64,000 bases of DNA from Rhodocollybia butyracea (Eukaryota; Basidiomycota; Agaricomycetes; Agaricales; Omphalotaceae). Every line of letters starts with the position of its first letter. Positions within the stretch are counted from its first letter, which is position 1. Positions 10,177-21,071 of this stretch are shown here, piece after piece. Under the pieces are notes generated by a model, which was not told the origin of the DNA, did not search any database, and saw only the letters and a program-made list of their open reading frames with translations. The stretch spans positions 33,666-97,665 of the forward strand of contig JADNRY010000230.1 in the NCBI GenBank assembly GCA_015501585.1, written 5' to 3'. Both the position numbers and the translations under genes were made by a program.

Positions 10177-12395
10177 CGTTTCCGCATTGTTGCATCATCC
10201 GGTGTTTGGAGCATCTGTGATGCCCATCATGTAAGTGAGGAATAATAATCCCTCACACCCGTATCGGGTGAATACTCAATAAGGTCAAACTGCCGTGCAG
10301 CTTGATGAATGGTCATTGCTTGGATGCAACGATCAAAGACACCAATGATGGCACCTTCAAATGTCCACTTAAGGACAGTGCAGTGTATACCAGCGACTTC
10401 GTCGTTATACCAGTCAAGGGCTTTGCCCTTTAGAAACATGCCAAGCACGGCAGTCCGTGTAGCATCGTAATTGTCACCGCACATGCGGTTGACTACCATC
10501 CATTGGAGAAGTGACATTAGCCACCGCTCGAAGACATCGACATCCGGAGATCCGTCATAGACCTCCGGAGATGGAACTTTAAGAGCTTTATGGCTCTCAA
10601 TGGGAGGGATAGGATTCCCTACCTTATCTCAAATTTGTTTACGGTACACTTTGTGTACCTTGTGTTTCCATCGGGAACGACGTTCGTCGTCACCTGTTGT
10701 TTCTCGCATCTTAGATGCAAGTGAACGCAGTATTTTACGGCGCTCATTAGGAGTAATTTTACCCTTACGGGTAGCAAATTTGTCTAGCCAAGAGGCATCA
10801 GACGAAGAGTCAGTATTTGACTTGGTATCACTAGAGTCAGATGATTCATCCGACCATGGCCTGCGTTTGCGGCCTTTGGATTTAGCACTCTTGTGCTTCC
10901 TCCCCCCTTCACGGGATTTTTTGCTAGGCGCTTTCGCTCCGGCATTATTGCTTGGTCCTGGAAAGGACTCAGCAGGTGGAATGTAAAATCGATCCCAGAT
11001 TTCTCTGGGAGTAGTCAATTTATCAACGGGTATTCCGTTGACATTATATCCCACCATTTGGTCGGGAAGCCCAGATGGCGCGAATCCGAAATCTCGGAGA
11101 CTGGTGTTATGTTGGCGTTGAATCGCTATGCGACTCATCCAATCTTTAGCTACTCCCAACGGAAGCGGCTGTGGTTGCAACTCGGCCAATACCGTTGGTA
11201 CTGGCATTGAACTTGGCTCTGGCGCATTGCTGAGCGGCAATTTGGGCAGTCTTACGGTAGTGTGTACTACCGGAGGGGCAACACTTTGTGTCGCCGGGGC
11301 AATGGATATGGTAGTAGGAACTACCGGAAGGGTACCGTGTTGCGGTCCCATACTGGAATGATTTCCAGTAGTGTTTGGTACAACTACTGGAGGTGTAATA
11401 ATATTGGGTACCATTGGCGCCCTTGCAGTAGGGAAGTACATTGTACTTTCCTGTGGTGGTATTGCTACTACCTGATTGAAGTTACGAGGTAACTTCGGTT
11501 CACTTTTAATGTTCACCGCGCTTTGTGGTGAGCAAGATTTGGTCACCGGTAATGGCCTGGGACCTCGCAGTGTCAGAGACGCTGCCTCCGCATTGGGACT
11601 CTGTCTCATGCGGGATGTGTAGATGGGTGTCGGTATAGTTACTGACACTGGTGCGTATTCCTGTCGGAATACAGGAACATGACGGGTGACTTGGTCATCC
11701 CTTGTGAATACTGTTCGTCCAACAGTGATTGTTGGACTGACGGTGCCTTGGGCACAGTCTCACACCATTGGCGTACCAAGTTGTTTGCCTCGGTAGGAAC
11801 AGATGGTGCTGCATTGTGCAATACCGGCGGTGTGACGGCAGGCCATCTCGGTGTGGGTGCAGCAATAGTGATTCTATTGCTGTTTCTCGATGAAGAAGAT
11901 CTTTCTTCATTAGATCGGATGCTAGATGCATCCCATTTCTCAGTTATATTGAGAATACAATTGAGTACTTGCGTACTCTTGTCGAGTGATGCCGCTACAT
12001 CTCGTAGCGCAGAAGAAATCTCACTTAAACCCTCTCGGGTCGGCCGTTTCTTATGAATAGTCATATACTGTTCATTAGGTGGACTTTTGTCCTGCCTGTA
12101 GTGCCGTCCTTCAGACGCACGCACGGAATGAGTCGCTGATGCGACTGAATAGATTGATTGTGGTGACATGTCACCACGAATGGAAGGTGCGCGATCGCGC
12201 ACGCTCCGATATGACTTCTCTGATTGATTTTGAGAGGTCATTGAGACAGCAAATGATATAGCGGGACGGAAAAATGGAGCGGGTTTGTGAGTTGGAATAA
12301 TGGTTGTTATACTTGGTAGTATAACTGTTTTTAGCTTGTTAAACTAATAGCTTTGTGTTATTCACACAATAGTAATTTTTTGATGTTCAAAAAAG

Positions 12396-12648
12396 TATAA
12401 CGCGCCCTATGGGCAAAGTCCTTAGGAACACCGGTGAACACGACAAATAGGATACTATTGTGTGTACGACGGTGTAAAAGGCTAACTAGACTCTTAAGTA
12501 ATCGTACAATACTTATAGTAACGGATTTATTATATAATTAATAATAAATAGAATGATAAGATAGACCGTTTGGTCTATCGGCGGCGTCTAGGATGACCGT
12601 ATCGCCGGATACGGTCAGTGGTGATTATGGAGAGGCGGAGGCGTTACA
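12396..12648 (-). repeat. LTR of outer element (5' LTR)
   Basis: Partner of the repeat at 7826-8078. It keeps the CpG at each of the five CpG sites where the other copy is mutated. Confidence 0.85.
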
Positions 12649-13249
12649 TCTACTCAGAGTCGGGGACTGGCCGTGCAACGCGCGGCGTTACCGATAATGT
12701 AGTGCCCCTGGTAAGTTCTCTCCTCCTAGTGGTAGTAATATGCCCATCTCTCCTTTTCAAAAAGTGTTTAAATAAAAAATAGTTTCAAGTTATGTTTGTT
12801 TTCAGCGGCTGATAAGTCCAGCTTTACTACACGCTAACACCTTAAACGATCGACATTTTTGAGCGAGTGCGATCAAAAATCAAGGCATACTGAAATCGCC
12901 AGGCGCTTTGAGCTCGGACTTTGAAAAAAGGGGGTCCATATGCATATGATTTCGTGCCAACCAACTTCTAACTAATCAAATACTGTACGAGCTCGCTCAA
13001 GAGTAAGTGGGAATAATGGAGTAAAAAAAAGGCTATGAAGCAGTCCTTGAATCGTACTACTAAGGATATAAGTATGCCAGTCTCTTAGAAGGTTGGTCCG
13101 TTTTTCTACGTAGAGGTAGGCAGTTCTGTATGAGTGAATCATACAAAGACGCGACGCGCAGCCATGTTCCTATGTGAGGAATTGAGTTAGCATAGGTATA
13201 GGGTATAAGGTGCGAACAGAGGAGGAGGGGGAGTTTGAGAAAAAATTAC
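12649..13249. other. Spacer with one repeat end
   Basis: No gene was seen. Just after the TCTAC duplication, 12654-12698 carries one end of the CAGAGTCGGGGACTGGCCGTG family. The rest is unremarkable, apart from a possible last short exon of the next gene (see 13250-14612). Confidence 0.4.
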
Positions 13250-14612
13250 TCACCTCAAGGCCCTGATTTTGAGTGCAGCACCCGCAGGGGAGTTGGCACC
13301 AGTAGCAATTGAGTCTCCAGTTGTCGAAGCGCCGGTGAGGGCTCCGGTAGCACCAGTAGCACCAATGCCAGAGGCTACGGAGTCCCCAGTTGTCGAGCCG
13401 GTGGAGGCTCCGGTAGCACCAGTAGCGCCAATGCCAGAGGCTCCTGAGTTTCCAGCTGCCGAAGCGCCAGTGGTGGCTCCAGTAGCACCAATGCCAGAGG
13501 CTCCCGAGTTTCCAGTTGTCGAGCCGGTGGTGGCCCCGGTAGCGCCAATGCCAGAGGCTCCTGAGTTTCCTGAGTTTCCGGCTGCCGAAGCGCCAGTGGT
13601 GGCTCCAGTAGCGCCAATGCCAGAGGCTCCCGAGTTTCCAGCTGTCGAGCCGGTGGTGGCTCCGGTAGCGCCAGAGGCTCCTGAGTTTCCAGCTGCCGAG
13701 GCTCCAGTGCTTGCTCCAGTGGCTCCAGTGCCGTCAGTAGCTGAGCCCGTCGTTCCAGAGTCAGAAGTAGTACCGCTGCCAGTGATCGAGGTCGAATTCG
13801 CTGCTGATCCGGATGTATCGGTAGAGTTGGTTCCTGCATCTGTTGTAGTTGAGTTTACGCAGGTCCCTGTAGTGGCAGCTCCTGTCGTTGAGTTCGTGGT
13901 GGTTCCTGGCGGAGAGAGAAGACGCGAGAAGACGTGAGAGGAGTGTTGCGATGCATGAAGAGGTGGGCTTACCAGTTGCTCCTACTACGGAGGTAGTCGA
14001 GTTTGTGGCTCCTGCAGCAGCAGTAGCGTCTCCAGTGGTTCCCGCACAAATAGTCGAGTTTGCGGTTCCTGCAGCGGCAGTAGCGTTTCCAGTGGTTCCT
14101 GTAGCAATGGTCGAGTTTGTTCCTGCAGCACCAGTCGTCGAGTTCGTTGTAGTGGTGCCAGCTGCGCCGGCCGCAGCCCCTGCGTTTCATTGAGCAAAAC
14201 GTACTCATGAAGCGAGAAGGTACTTACCGGCTCCAGCTCCAGCTCCGGCGGCGGCGGCAGCAGCAGCAGCAGCCTTTGCCGCTTTCGCGGCTTTCTTCGC
14301 GGCTTTACCCTAACGGAAGAAGGGTCAGCACATCCAACACTCGAATATTTTACTGATACACGTACTTTCTTCGCAGCTAAACCCGCACCGGCAGCATTCC
14401 CAACGGCTGCTCCGTTAGCCGCGACCACTGCATCCGCCTATATAGTGCATGCAAATCGGTACGAGTGAGCAAGCAGTAGTAGTCGAGTTACATACCTGAT
14501 GATGACGGACGACCAAGGACGATGATTCGGACTCCGCGTTAGGTTGGGGAGCGGCGAGAGCTGATCCAAGGGTGCAAGCGAGAAGAGGAAGGACAGAGTA
14601 TTTGAACAACAT
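13250..14612 (-). CDS. Secreted Ser/Thr/Gly/Ala-rich tandem-repeat protein
   Basis: Exons (descending) 14612-14496, 14437-14366, 14309-14228, 14161-13973 and 13905-13250 join in phase to about 371 residues. The protein starts with a clear signal peptide (MLFKYSVLPLLACTLGSALA). An Ala/Lys-rich stretch (AAKKAAKAAKAAAA) follows, then blocks of TTTNSTTGAAGT, and then about seven diverged repeats built on GASGIGATGATTG. NST sequons are frequent, so heavy N- and O-glycosylation is likely and a cell-wall role is plausible. A GTGAGTAA donor overlaps the stop, and splicing there would give a slightly longer end (about 13139). No GPI tail is obvious. The open plus-strand frame across the repeats is an antisense shadow. 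Confidence 0.7.
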
Positions 14613-14844
14613 GTTGAATGGAGAGAAAGGATAAGACGAGGTGTGTGCTCCGCACTAGGAAAAGTAGACCACCAAGAAAAGGGCTTCGGAAAGCAGTACG
14701 ATAAGCTTCGTTGAGCGAGGGAATGAACAAGTCGATCGCCGATCGACAGAAAGAAAGTAAAAAGGTCAAAGAGACGAGTGAAAAGTAGAGAAAAGTGAGT
14801 GGGCTGGCACGGTAGGAATGAAGGTTCTATTTTCGATTGGAGCT

Positions 14845-14854
14845 GTCTTTTATA
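14845..14854 (-). promoter_or_regulatory. Probable TATA box of the secreted-protein gene
   Basis: Minus-strand TATAAAAG sits about 235 nt upstream of the start codon at 14612. It is a good match to the eukaryotic TATA consensus in otherwise mixed sequence. The long leader is inferred, not shown. Confidence 0.45.
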
Positions 14855-16379
14855 CCGGCTGTGGATCCATGCCCACGACGTTTACGAAAACGGTTACGGG
14901 GTGTGTTGGGATTCATTGGCAGAACCCTCGTAGACTTGCTCCAAAGAGTGGAGTAACCCAATAAACTATCTAAAACCAATCAGCAACAGCAACAGCAATA
15001 ATCCTCTTCGAACAAAGAACAACACGTCAGAACACTTGCCTTCGCTACGGGGTTTGTTCCCCTTCGCAACTTGTAGATGCCTTGGAGTTAGCCCAGTTTG
15101 AATTATGATTGGAGCATTTACTGCGCTTTGGAGCCATTTTGCATCAGGTTCGCACGGAGGTTCATTCAAAAAAAATTGCTGGTAAAAAGTCTGGCGGAAA
15201 GGAAAGGGGCCATCCCCGCTCATGTTGCCATGGACGATGGCCTAGAACCCCTAATTATACCAGACAAATATGGGCATTTTGACTAAATTGGAAAATTGAC
15301 TAAAATTTCAGGTCCAGAATTTCCGGATATGGGCACATTTGACTGGACCATCCATTGGCGCTAGGGACGAAGTACCTTTGCAGATCCACCCTATGCTAGC
15401 CTATGCTTCGTGGCGGATGTTGGCAGTGGGCGTTGTTCGTTGTCCGCTTGGAAGATTTGATGATAAGCATACAGTAACTCTAATTTAAATGCGTAAGCAG
15501 TACACACACTTGAAAATCATTCCAGCCAGTTGTTTCCAGTAGGTGTTCTTTAGATTCGTTGAAGGCCAGGTCGTTTCGAGAAGCATCATCGAAGGTTGAA
15601 ACTTCAAGGGAACGAGAATCGGGGAGAAGAGTTGGGCGTCAAATTGCACGGGTTGATTGAAGATCTGCGGATATCAGCACTAAATACATACTTATGGAAA
15701 GGAACAACGTACTGTCAGCATCTAGACGCTAAGAGTACAGCTAATTATTTGCTTCCATCTCCACCATCTTATCATCGTCAGACTCAAAGTCATTGTCCGC
15801 GCTCATATCGAGCAGTTCAATAGCTACCTCTTCGTGCTCCTCCTGCATATCGGAGCCACTTTGACTGACTTTCTGAGGTCAGTTGAGGGCGAACTCACAC
15901 CCTTGCAGATCTCCTCTACGAATCATGACAACATGACAGATCCTGGTTGGGCGTTGTCCGTTTTTCCGTTGTCTGTTTTCCAAGGTTTGATGAGTTTGAT
16001 ACTCTCCGATTCTAATCGAGGATAAGTAGTACACGGTGTACATCTCAAAAAGCATTCCAAATGATGAGTTCAAGCAGGGCATTCCATATTGCCTTGGGTG
16101 ATTAGTTTGAAGGAAATCTAAGTCGAACTAGCGGGAGTATCATCGAAAAGCTCTCCTAGGTAGAACCCGGGTAGAACCTGAAGAGTTCAACCCTATATTG
16201 GATCGTACTATAACGGATGATAACGCTATATGAGGCTACTGAGGCTATCGAGGTAGATCTGCTGATAGTTATCTGTCAGCGAATGTTTAATGCTTATACT
16301 TATGAAAAGGAACACGACGTGGGACATACCATCAGTGTCTGTGTAGACTCCAAGTACAGCTACCTATCCGTCGTCCGCG
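14855..16379. other. Spacer with a decayed HGH1 3'-end copy
   Basis: No functional gene was seen. Segment 15655-15850 is a diverged duplicate of about 16255-16505, which covers the end and downstream flank of HGH1. Other parts are unassigned. Confidence 0.5.
15655..15850 (-). pseudogene. Partial duplicate of the HGH1 C-terminus
   Basis: It shares blocks in the same order with 16255-16505: CAGCATCTAGAC versus CAGTGTCTGTGTAGAC, ATCGTCAGACTCA, TCCGCGCT, CGGTTCGATAGCGAC-like, and the CTCTTCNTGCTCCTCCTG region encoding the acidic tail. Stops and indels destroy coding. Confidence 0.6.
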
Positions 16380-18188
16380 TTACACCTCCATGATCTTAGC
16401 GTCATCGTCAGACTCAGATTTTGAGTCCAAGTCCGCGCCTAGCGGTTCGATAGCGACTTCTTCCTCTTCTTCCTGCTCCTCATTAGCCTGCGCGCCAGGG
16501 ATCCTGAGCTGATTCTGCATCAACGCATTAAGGTTAGGATCCCCGAATCCGAGTCCCTGTATCAACCTCGTCTCCGGGGGAAGGGTGTCGTCCGGAAGAG
16601 CATCGTATTCTGCTTCTTCGTCTAGTGCTTCCGAGAGAGGAGGTTCCTCGCCTTGGATGAGCTGGACGAGGCGCTCGATGTGTTCTGAGATCTATAAAAA
16701 AAAAAAATTATGATGAGTTTTTCGAAAGACAGAACGATGGAAGGGAATAAGTATTTTCACCTTATCCACACTCTCAACCTCATGTGCCGCACGAACAATC
16801 TCATACACACCCGTTCCGCGGAGGTAATTTCGTCCCCAGCGGGTATGGCATAAAAGTAGAAGTACCTCGACTAAGATCAACCGGATCGCTGCATCTGGTT
16901 CGCGGGTTTTGTCTGGCGGGAGGAACTGCAGCGCATCAGGGAGCTTATCTTGTGTGTCAAGATCAAGTTCTTCGGGGCCTGCGAGGGGGAGGAGGAGGTA
17001 GGGGAGGGATGCAACGCCAGGAGCGGTGAGGGTGGAGGGAGGGATGCTGACGAAGGTTGTGGAGGGGGTGAGGAGGGCGCGGTGCGCGCGCGCGTTGAAG
17101 GAGAGGTTTCTGCATTGAATGGGAGGAATTAGTAAAGTGATTGGAGAGATAGCTGGGGCTTTTATTTTAAAAGTATACTGACTTGAGCGTAGAAGCTACA
17201 CCACCTCGTCGGATAGTATTTGGGTGTTCGGTGAATGGGACCACTTTTGAGATTGGGAATTCGATGTCTGCGGTAGGGTTGAGGAAGCTGGAGGGTCGTG
17301 GTGTAGAAAATAAATCTCTTCCGGCGGCAGACTAACAAGATGACATGTATAAGGATAAGTGGGAAAGATAATAAATCAACGTACGGCTGCGAGGTTCGCG
17401 AATACACTAGCCAAGAAATGCAAGCTGCCTTTGCGTGGGCGTTTTGAAAGGTCTGATATTTCTTCGACGTTGGCACCTTGGACGAAGGCGTCTAGGAGCA
17501 GTGGAAGTGCGAGCTCTTCCTGCTCTTGTTCTTGCGGATATGGTACGGGCGCAGGACATGTCCCACTTCTGGCGTCTGTTGCGTAAAATCCATTTGGGAG
17601 TGTGGGTGAAGCGATGAGTTTGATTTTCATCGCGATGACGGCTGAGCATGCGCTAGCTGATGCTGTGAGGTTTGAGAGTAGCATCGAGGCGAGATCAGCC
17701 AGGATAGATTGAGGATTCTGGAATATATTCAGAGCAGTCTTCGCTACCTTTTCACCGATGAGACTTACGATGATGTATGATAGCAAAAAATTCAGGAATG
17801 GCTGTTCAGACAGCGAAGACACCAACAGAGGTGAATCTGATAAGTTGATCAGGGCTTTGAAGGCGTCGTGAGCTACGGCCTCGAAGATAGTGAGAACCAA
17901 CATACTGTACAGCGCATACAGCGACTCACTAGCTGGTCTCTGCAAAGTAGTTTGAGATCGCGTACGACTGTGTGTTCTTCTGACTTTTTGAGACCTGTAG
18001 AGGGCGAAGCGAAGAACAAGTTTCTGTGAGGAGCATCTTGGGGAGTTTGAGGCAGAAGATTTGCGAGAGCGATTTGGCGAACTTGGGGGTTTTTATCTCG
18101 CAGGAAAGGTAACAGCTGGATATCTAATCAGTTTGGCTTTTTATGAGAGAAACTAATAGTAGCAAACCTCTTTCAGCTGAGATTCCAT
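16380..18188 (-). CDS. HGH1: Protein HGH1 homologue (eEF2-folding cochaperone)
   Basis: Exons (descending) 18188-18168, 18115-17930, 17879-17769, 17717-17385, 17331-17183, 17109-16761 and 16691-16380 join in phase to 486 residues with no stop. It starts MESQLKELLPFLRDKNPQVR. Armadillo-like helices follow, including VAHDAFKALINLSD, FTEHPNTIRRGGVASTLKN (the HGH1 signature) and LPYLLLPLAGPEELD, then a long acidic tail (EEQEEEEEVAIEPLG, ending IMEV). HGH1 works with Hsp90/TRiC-type chaperones in folding elongation factor 2 in the cytosol. The length exceeds yeast HGH1 (about 394 aa), mainly through the tail and an insert of PYPQEQEQEE type. It is divergent from SPT20 with 115 bp between start codons. 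Confidence 0.85.
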
Positions 18189-18303
18189 AGTTGAAGAAAT
18201 ATTTATCCACGTGACAGCATATTGAGTATCTGTGCATGTGACATAACCTTTGCTACTTCTAAGTTCTCACGTCACTTTACACCGACATCGACAACTTTCA
18301 TGA
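18189..18303. promoter_or_regulatory. Shared bidirectional promoter HGH1/SPT20
   Basis: Only 115 bp separate the two opposing start codons, so both 5' leaders and core promoters must lie here or overlap the genes. No clear TATA box is visible. It contains repeated CACGTGACA/ACGTCAC-type sequence (18209-18217, 18271-18278) that could bind bZIP or bHLH factors. Confidence 0.5.
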
Positions 18304-19897
18304 ATGGATGGCTATAATCGCACAAGATTTGTGCAGGTGAATATCCTCAAGTTTTGAAAAACTTTTCTTTACTTTTCATCAGGAATTACTAGAACGCAAC
18401 AAATCTGAACCGCCTTCATTTATTGTTCAGCTGCATCCAGAATATTGGACTCTCAATTCGGGCTCAAGATTTCTGTACAATAATCAATACGCGGTTTGAA
18501 AGGCTTTCTAGAGAACGAGTATCTTATCTTACTCGCTTGTAGACTTTCCTCGACGATGTTCGCGCACATCGGATACCCGCTGATTTTGTCGAGGTATTTC
18601 GTGAATCTGGAGTGCGGTATTTTGAAGGTACACAAGATGCTGGTTTTTTTTTTTTGCGAAAACTCTCGCTCAATAGCTCACAGGATGCTTGATTGTGGAT
18701 TTACTCGACTATCGTCCACTGAAACCAACCGAACCGGCTCTCGAAACTCCAGAAAGGACGCGAGAGGTTCTTCATCCAAATTCAGAAACGATATGGGCCG
18801 ACCTCTGCCTGATAAGCGCAAATTCTGCCACAATTCTCACTGATCTCCAAGCTCTTGAAGTTGAAGCTCGTATCTTGGTATGAAGGTCTACAAACACTAA
18901 CGAAAACATACTAACAAGTCTTCAGCTCGCTACTTCTGCGCCACTGTGTCTCGATCCGAACCCTCATCTCACTCGGATTGCGAACAACGTTCTCCGAATC
19001 ACCACACCTCCTGCACCACCATCTCTCAAACGAAAAGCTTCCACGCTGGATGTAGAGAAGGACGAAGCCGAAAAAGCACGGAAAGAAAAGATCATGTCGT
19101 TCATGGCTCCTAGCAGTCCACGTGCATCTAAACAGTGCGTCTCTTTTCCGATTCATGTGATATCCGCTCATATTTCACGACCGTAGATTCCGACAGCTCG
19201 AGTGGGCACAGCGGATTCGCGAAGAACAAGCGAAAACACACGGCAAACCAACAGCCCCTCCAGCGCCTCGTGCGCCGTCTCATACTCCAGTTCCTCCACC
19301 TCAGCCTGCTCCAAGCTACGTCGTATCCAATTCGCCCTCCCACTCTTCTCCTCCGCCTCCTCAAGCGACAACGCAATACATCCAAGGTCATTTCCCGAAT
19401 AATCCTGACGTTGCGAGACGAGGACTGCCCTCCTTCAATGGCCGAGTGAATACTCCGAATAGTGCTAGTACAGATCACTCGCCTTCTCCCCAACCTCATA
19501 GCTATAATCCGGCTTCCTTGGAACTATCCGATGCCAAGCGTGCTCCTACTCCCGCACAACGGTTCTCCCAATCGCCTCGAATGGCCCATACTCAGCCTCA
19601 TCCATCTGTTCTTCCAGGCCGTGCTTCCCCTCGCCCGCCTCCGATACCTATTGCTCGTCCGTCTTCGACGAGACCTCCTTCAGTACAACCATCACCCCAT
19701 CACACAGTACAGCAGCAGCAGCAGCAGCAGCCACCTCCCCAGCACCCTTCGACTCGTCCGGCAGGCTCACCGGCCCAAACATTAACATTCCAGCCACAAG
19801 TACTTCCTGCAAACTTTCTCCATCATCCTCCAGCAGCCAGAAATGGCCCGAATAAACCCGCAGGCCAGGCTGCCACTGCCACTACTCAGGCTCAGGT

Positions 19898-19932
<35 letters not shown>

Positions 19933-21071
19933 TTCAGGCTCAAGTTCAGGCTCAAGTTCAAGCTCAGGCGGCACAGGCACAGGCGTACTATCAAGCGTTT
20001 AACCGGGGATATACAGTGTCCCAAGGCCAAGCAGGTCAGGTTCACATGCAACCTCAGGCTGCCCAAGCCGGCGCGCAGCATCTACCTCCCGGAGTCCGCT
20101 CCAGTCCAATGGTACCCAACGCCAGACTAGCCACTCGTTCGCCAATGCCTTCCTCGCTCACTCCGAACCAGAACACGAACGGCGTAGCGATCAACGGTGC
20201 TCCTAACGGCAATGCCCCCACCACGAACTCACCTCGACCTCGTCAAACGAACCCTGCTGGTGCAGAAAGCGCTGCGGGTTCGCCACGGATAATGCCACCT
20301 CAAAGCCAAAGCCATCTCGGCCCGCCATCTGGTCAGACGCTGCAGTTTCGGCCGATGCCTGCGAATCAAGGGCAGCCTCAGAACCCAAACCCGGCGGTTC
20401 ATGCGAATCCGAATCCGAATCCGACGGGTGCTGGTGAACCCCCGCAACGTACCGTACAGCCTGGTCAGACGCCTAAAATGCTGCCGCAGCAGGCGATTCC
20501 ACAACAGCCGTTACAGCAGCAGCGACGGGGTACGCCTTCCCAGTCACCGAATGTGCAACAAGCGCATCCACAGCCCCAATCCCAGCCCCAGTCGCAACAG
20601 CCTCGTCCCCAGTCGCAACCCCATCCTCAGTCGCAACCTCGTCCTCAGTCGCAACTCCAACCCCAACCCCAGTCTCAACCCCAGTCTCAGCCTCAGCAGC
20701 CGCACGCCGTTGGCCCGAACTACGGCGTGTACTACAGCGTGCCCGCCCAACCAGGCTACGCGAACCCAAATCTCAATGCCCAGCAGTTGCAGTTCCAGCA
20801 GCAGTACATCGCTGCTTTGAACCGGGGTATCCCAGTGCAGGCTATGCAGCCCGGGATGGCGGGGGGAATGGCGGGGATGCAACCTGGAATGGCGGGGGGG
20901 ATGGCAGGAATGCAAGGAGCAATTCCAGGGATGCCTATGGGGCAGATAGGTACGCAGCAGCAGCTGCGCGCGATGCAGCAGCTTTTGCAGATGCAGATGC
21001 AGCAGCAGCAGCAACACCAACAACAACAGCAGCAGCAGGCCCAGGCGCAGCATAAGGCCCAGGGGCATTAG
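18304..21071 (+). CDS. SPT20: SPT20 homologue, SAGA complex subunit
   Basis: Exons 18304-18336, 18383-18493, 18543-18627, 18684-18877, 18926-19134 and 19187-21071 join in phase to 838 residues. The N-terminal Spt20 domain spans roughly residues 5-230: PPSFIVQLHPEYWTL, TFLDDVRAHRIPADFVEVF, GCLIVDLLDYRP, LTDLQALEVEARILLAT and LCLDPNPHLTRIANNVLR, then FRQLEWAQRIREEQA. The remaining 600 residues are disordered, Pro/Gln-rich, with QAQAQVQAQ and PQPQSQPQSQ runs and a C-terminal MAGGMAGMQPGM and poly-Gln part typical of transcription coactivators. Spt20 keeps SAGA intact and supports TATA-binding-protein delivery in the nucleus. The low-complexity tracts are prone to length change. Confidence 0.8.

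Larger units (their letters stand above)
8419..12241 (-). pseudogene. gag of the outer LTR element, interrupted
   Basis: Gag-like reading on the minus strand in blocks 12241-11639, 11648-10629, 10628-10227 and, beyond the nested element, about 8695-8419. The retrotransposon-gag core is visible: VDVFERWLMSLLQWM, GMFLKGKALDWYNDEV and WTFEGAIIGVFDRCI. Breaks seen directly are one frameshift between about 11640 and 11760, in-frame TGA at 10629-10631 and 10227-10229 (both would be CGA before a CpG transition), and the 1.5-kb nested element within an MRKRF-like segment. The N-terminal half is Ser/Pro-rich and disordered. The C-terminus is acidic and ends at 8419. Confidence 0.75.
7826..12648 (-). 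mobile_element. Gag-only LTR retrotransposon (outer)
   Basis: A 4823-bp element bounded by 253-bp direct repeats at 7826-8078 and 12396-12648 and by TCTAC duplications. Read on the minus strand the LTR begins TGTAACGCCTCCGCC. Next to the 3' LTR (8079-8090) lies a purine-rich tract, GGTGGGGGAGGG on the minus strand, which fixes the orientation. The interior encodes only Gag, and no protease, reverse transcriptase or integrase was found, so it must have been mobilised in trans. A second LTR element (8701-10176) is inserted within gag. Whether the family is Ty3-like cannot be decided from Gag alone. Confidence 0.85.

Noticed and set aside
13269..13937. 222-aa plus-strand frame rich in APVAPMPEAPEF
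   Set aside because: Antisense to the repeat exon of the secreted protein, which has a signal peptide and coherent splice sites on the minus strand.
19462..21068. Long frames overlapping the SPT20 low-complexity tail on both strands
   Set aside because: Shadows of CAG/CAA-rich and proline-rich coding sequence; SPT20 frame continues from a recognised domain.
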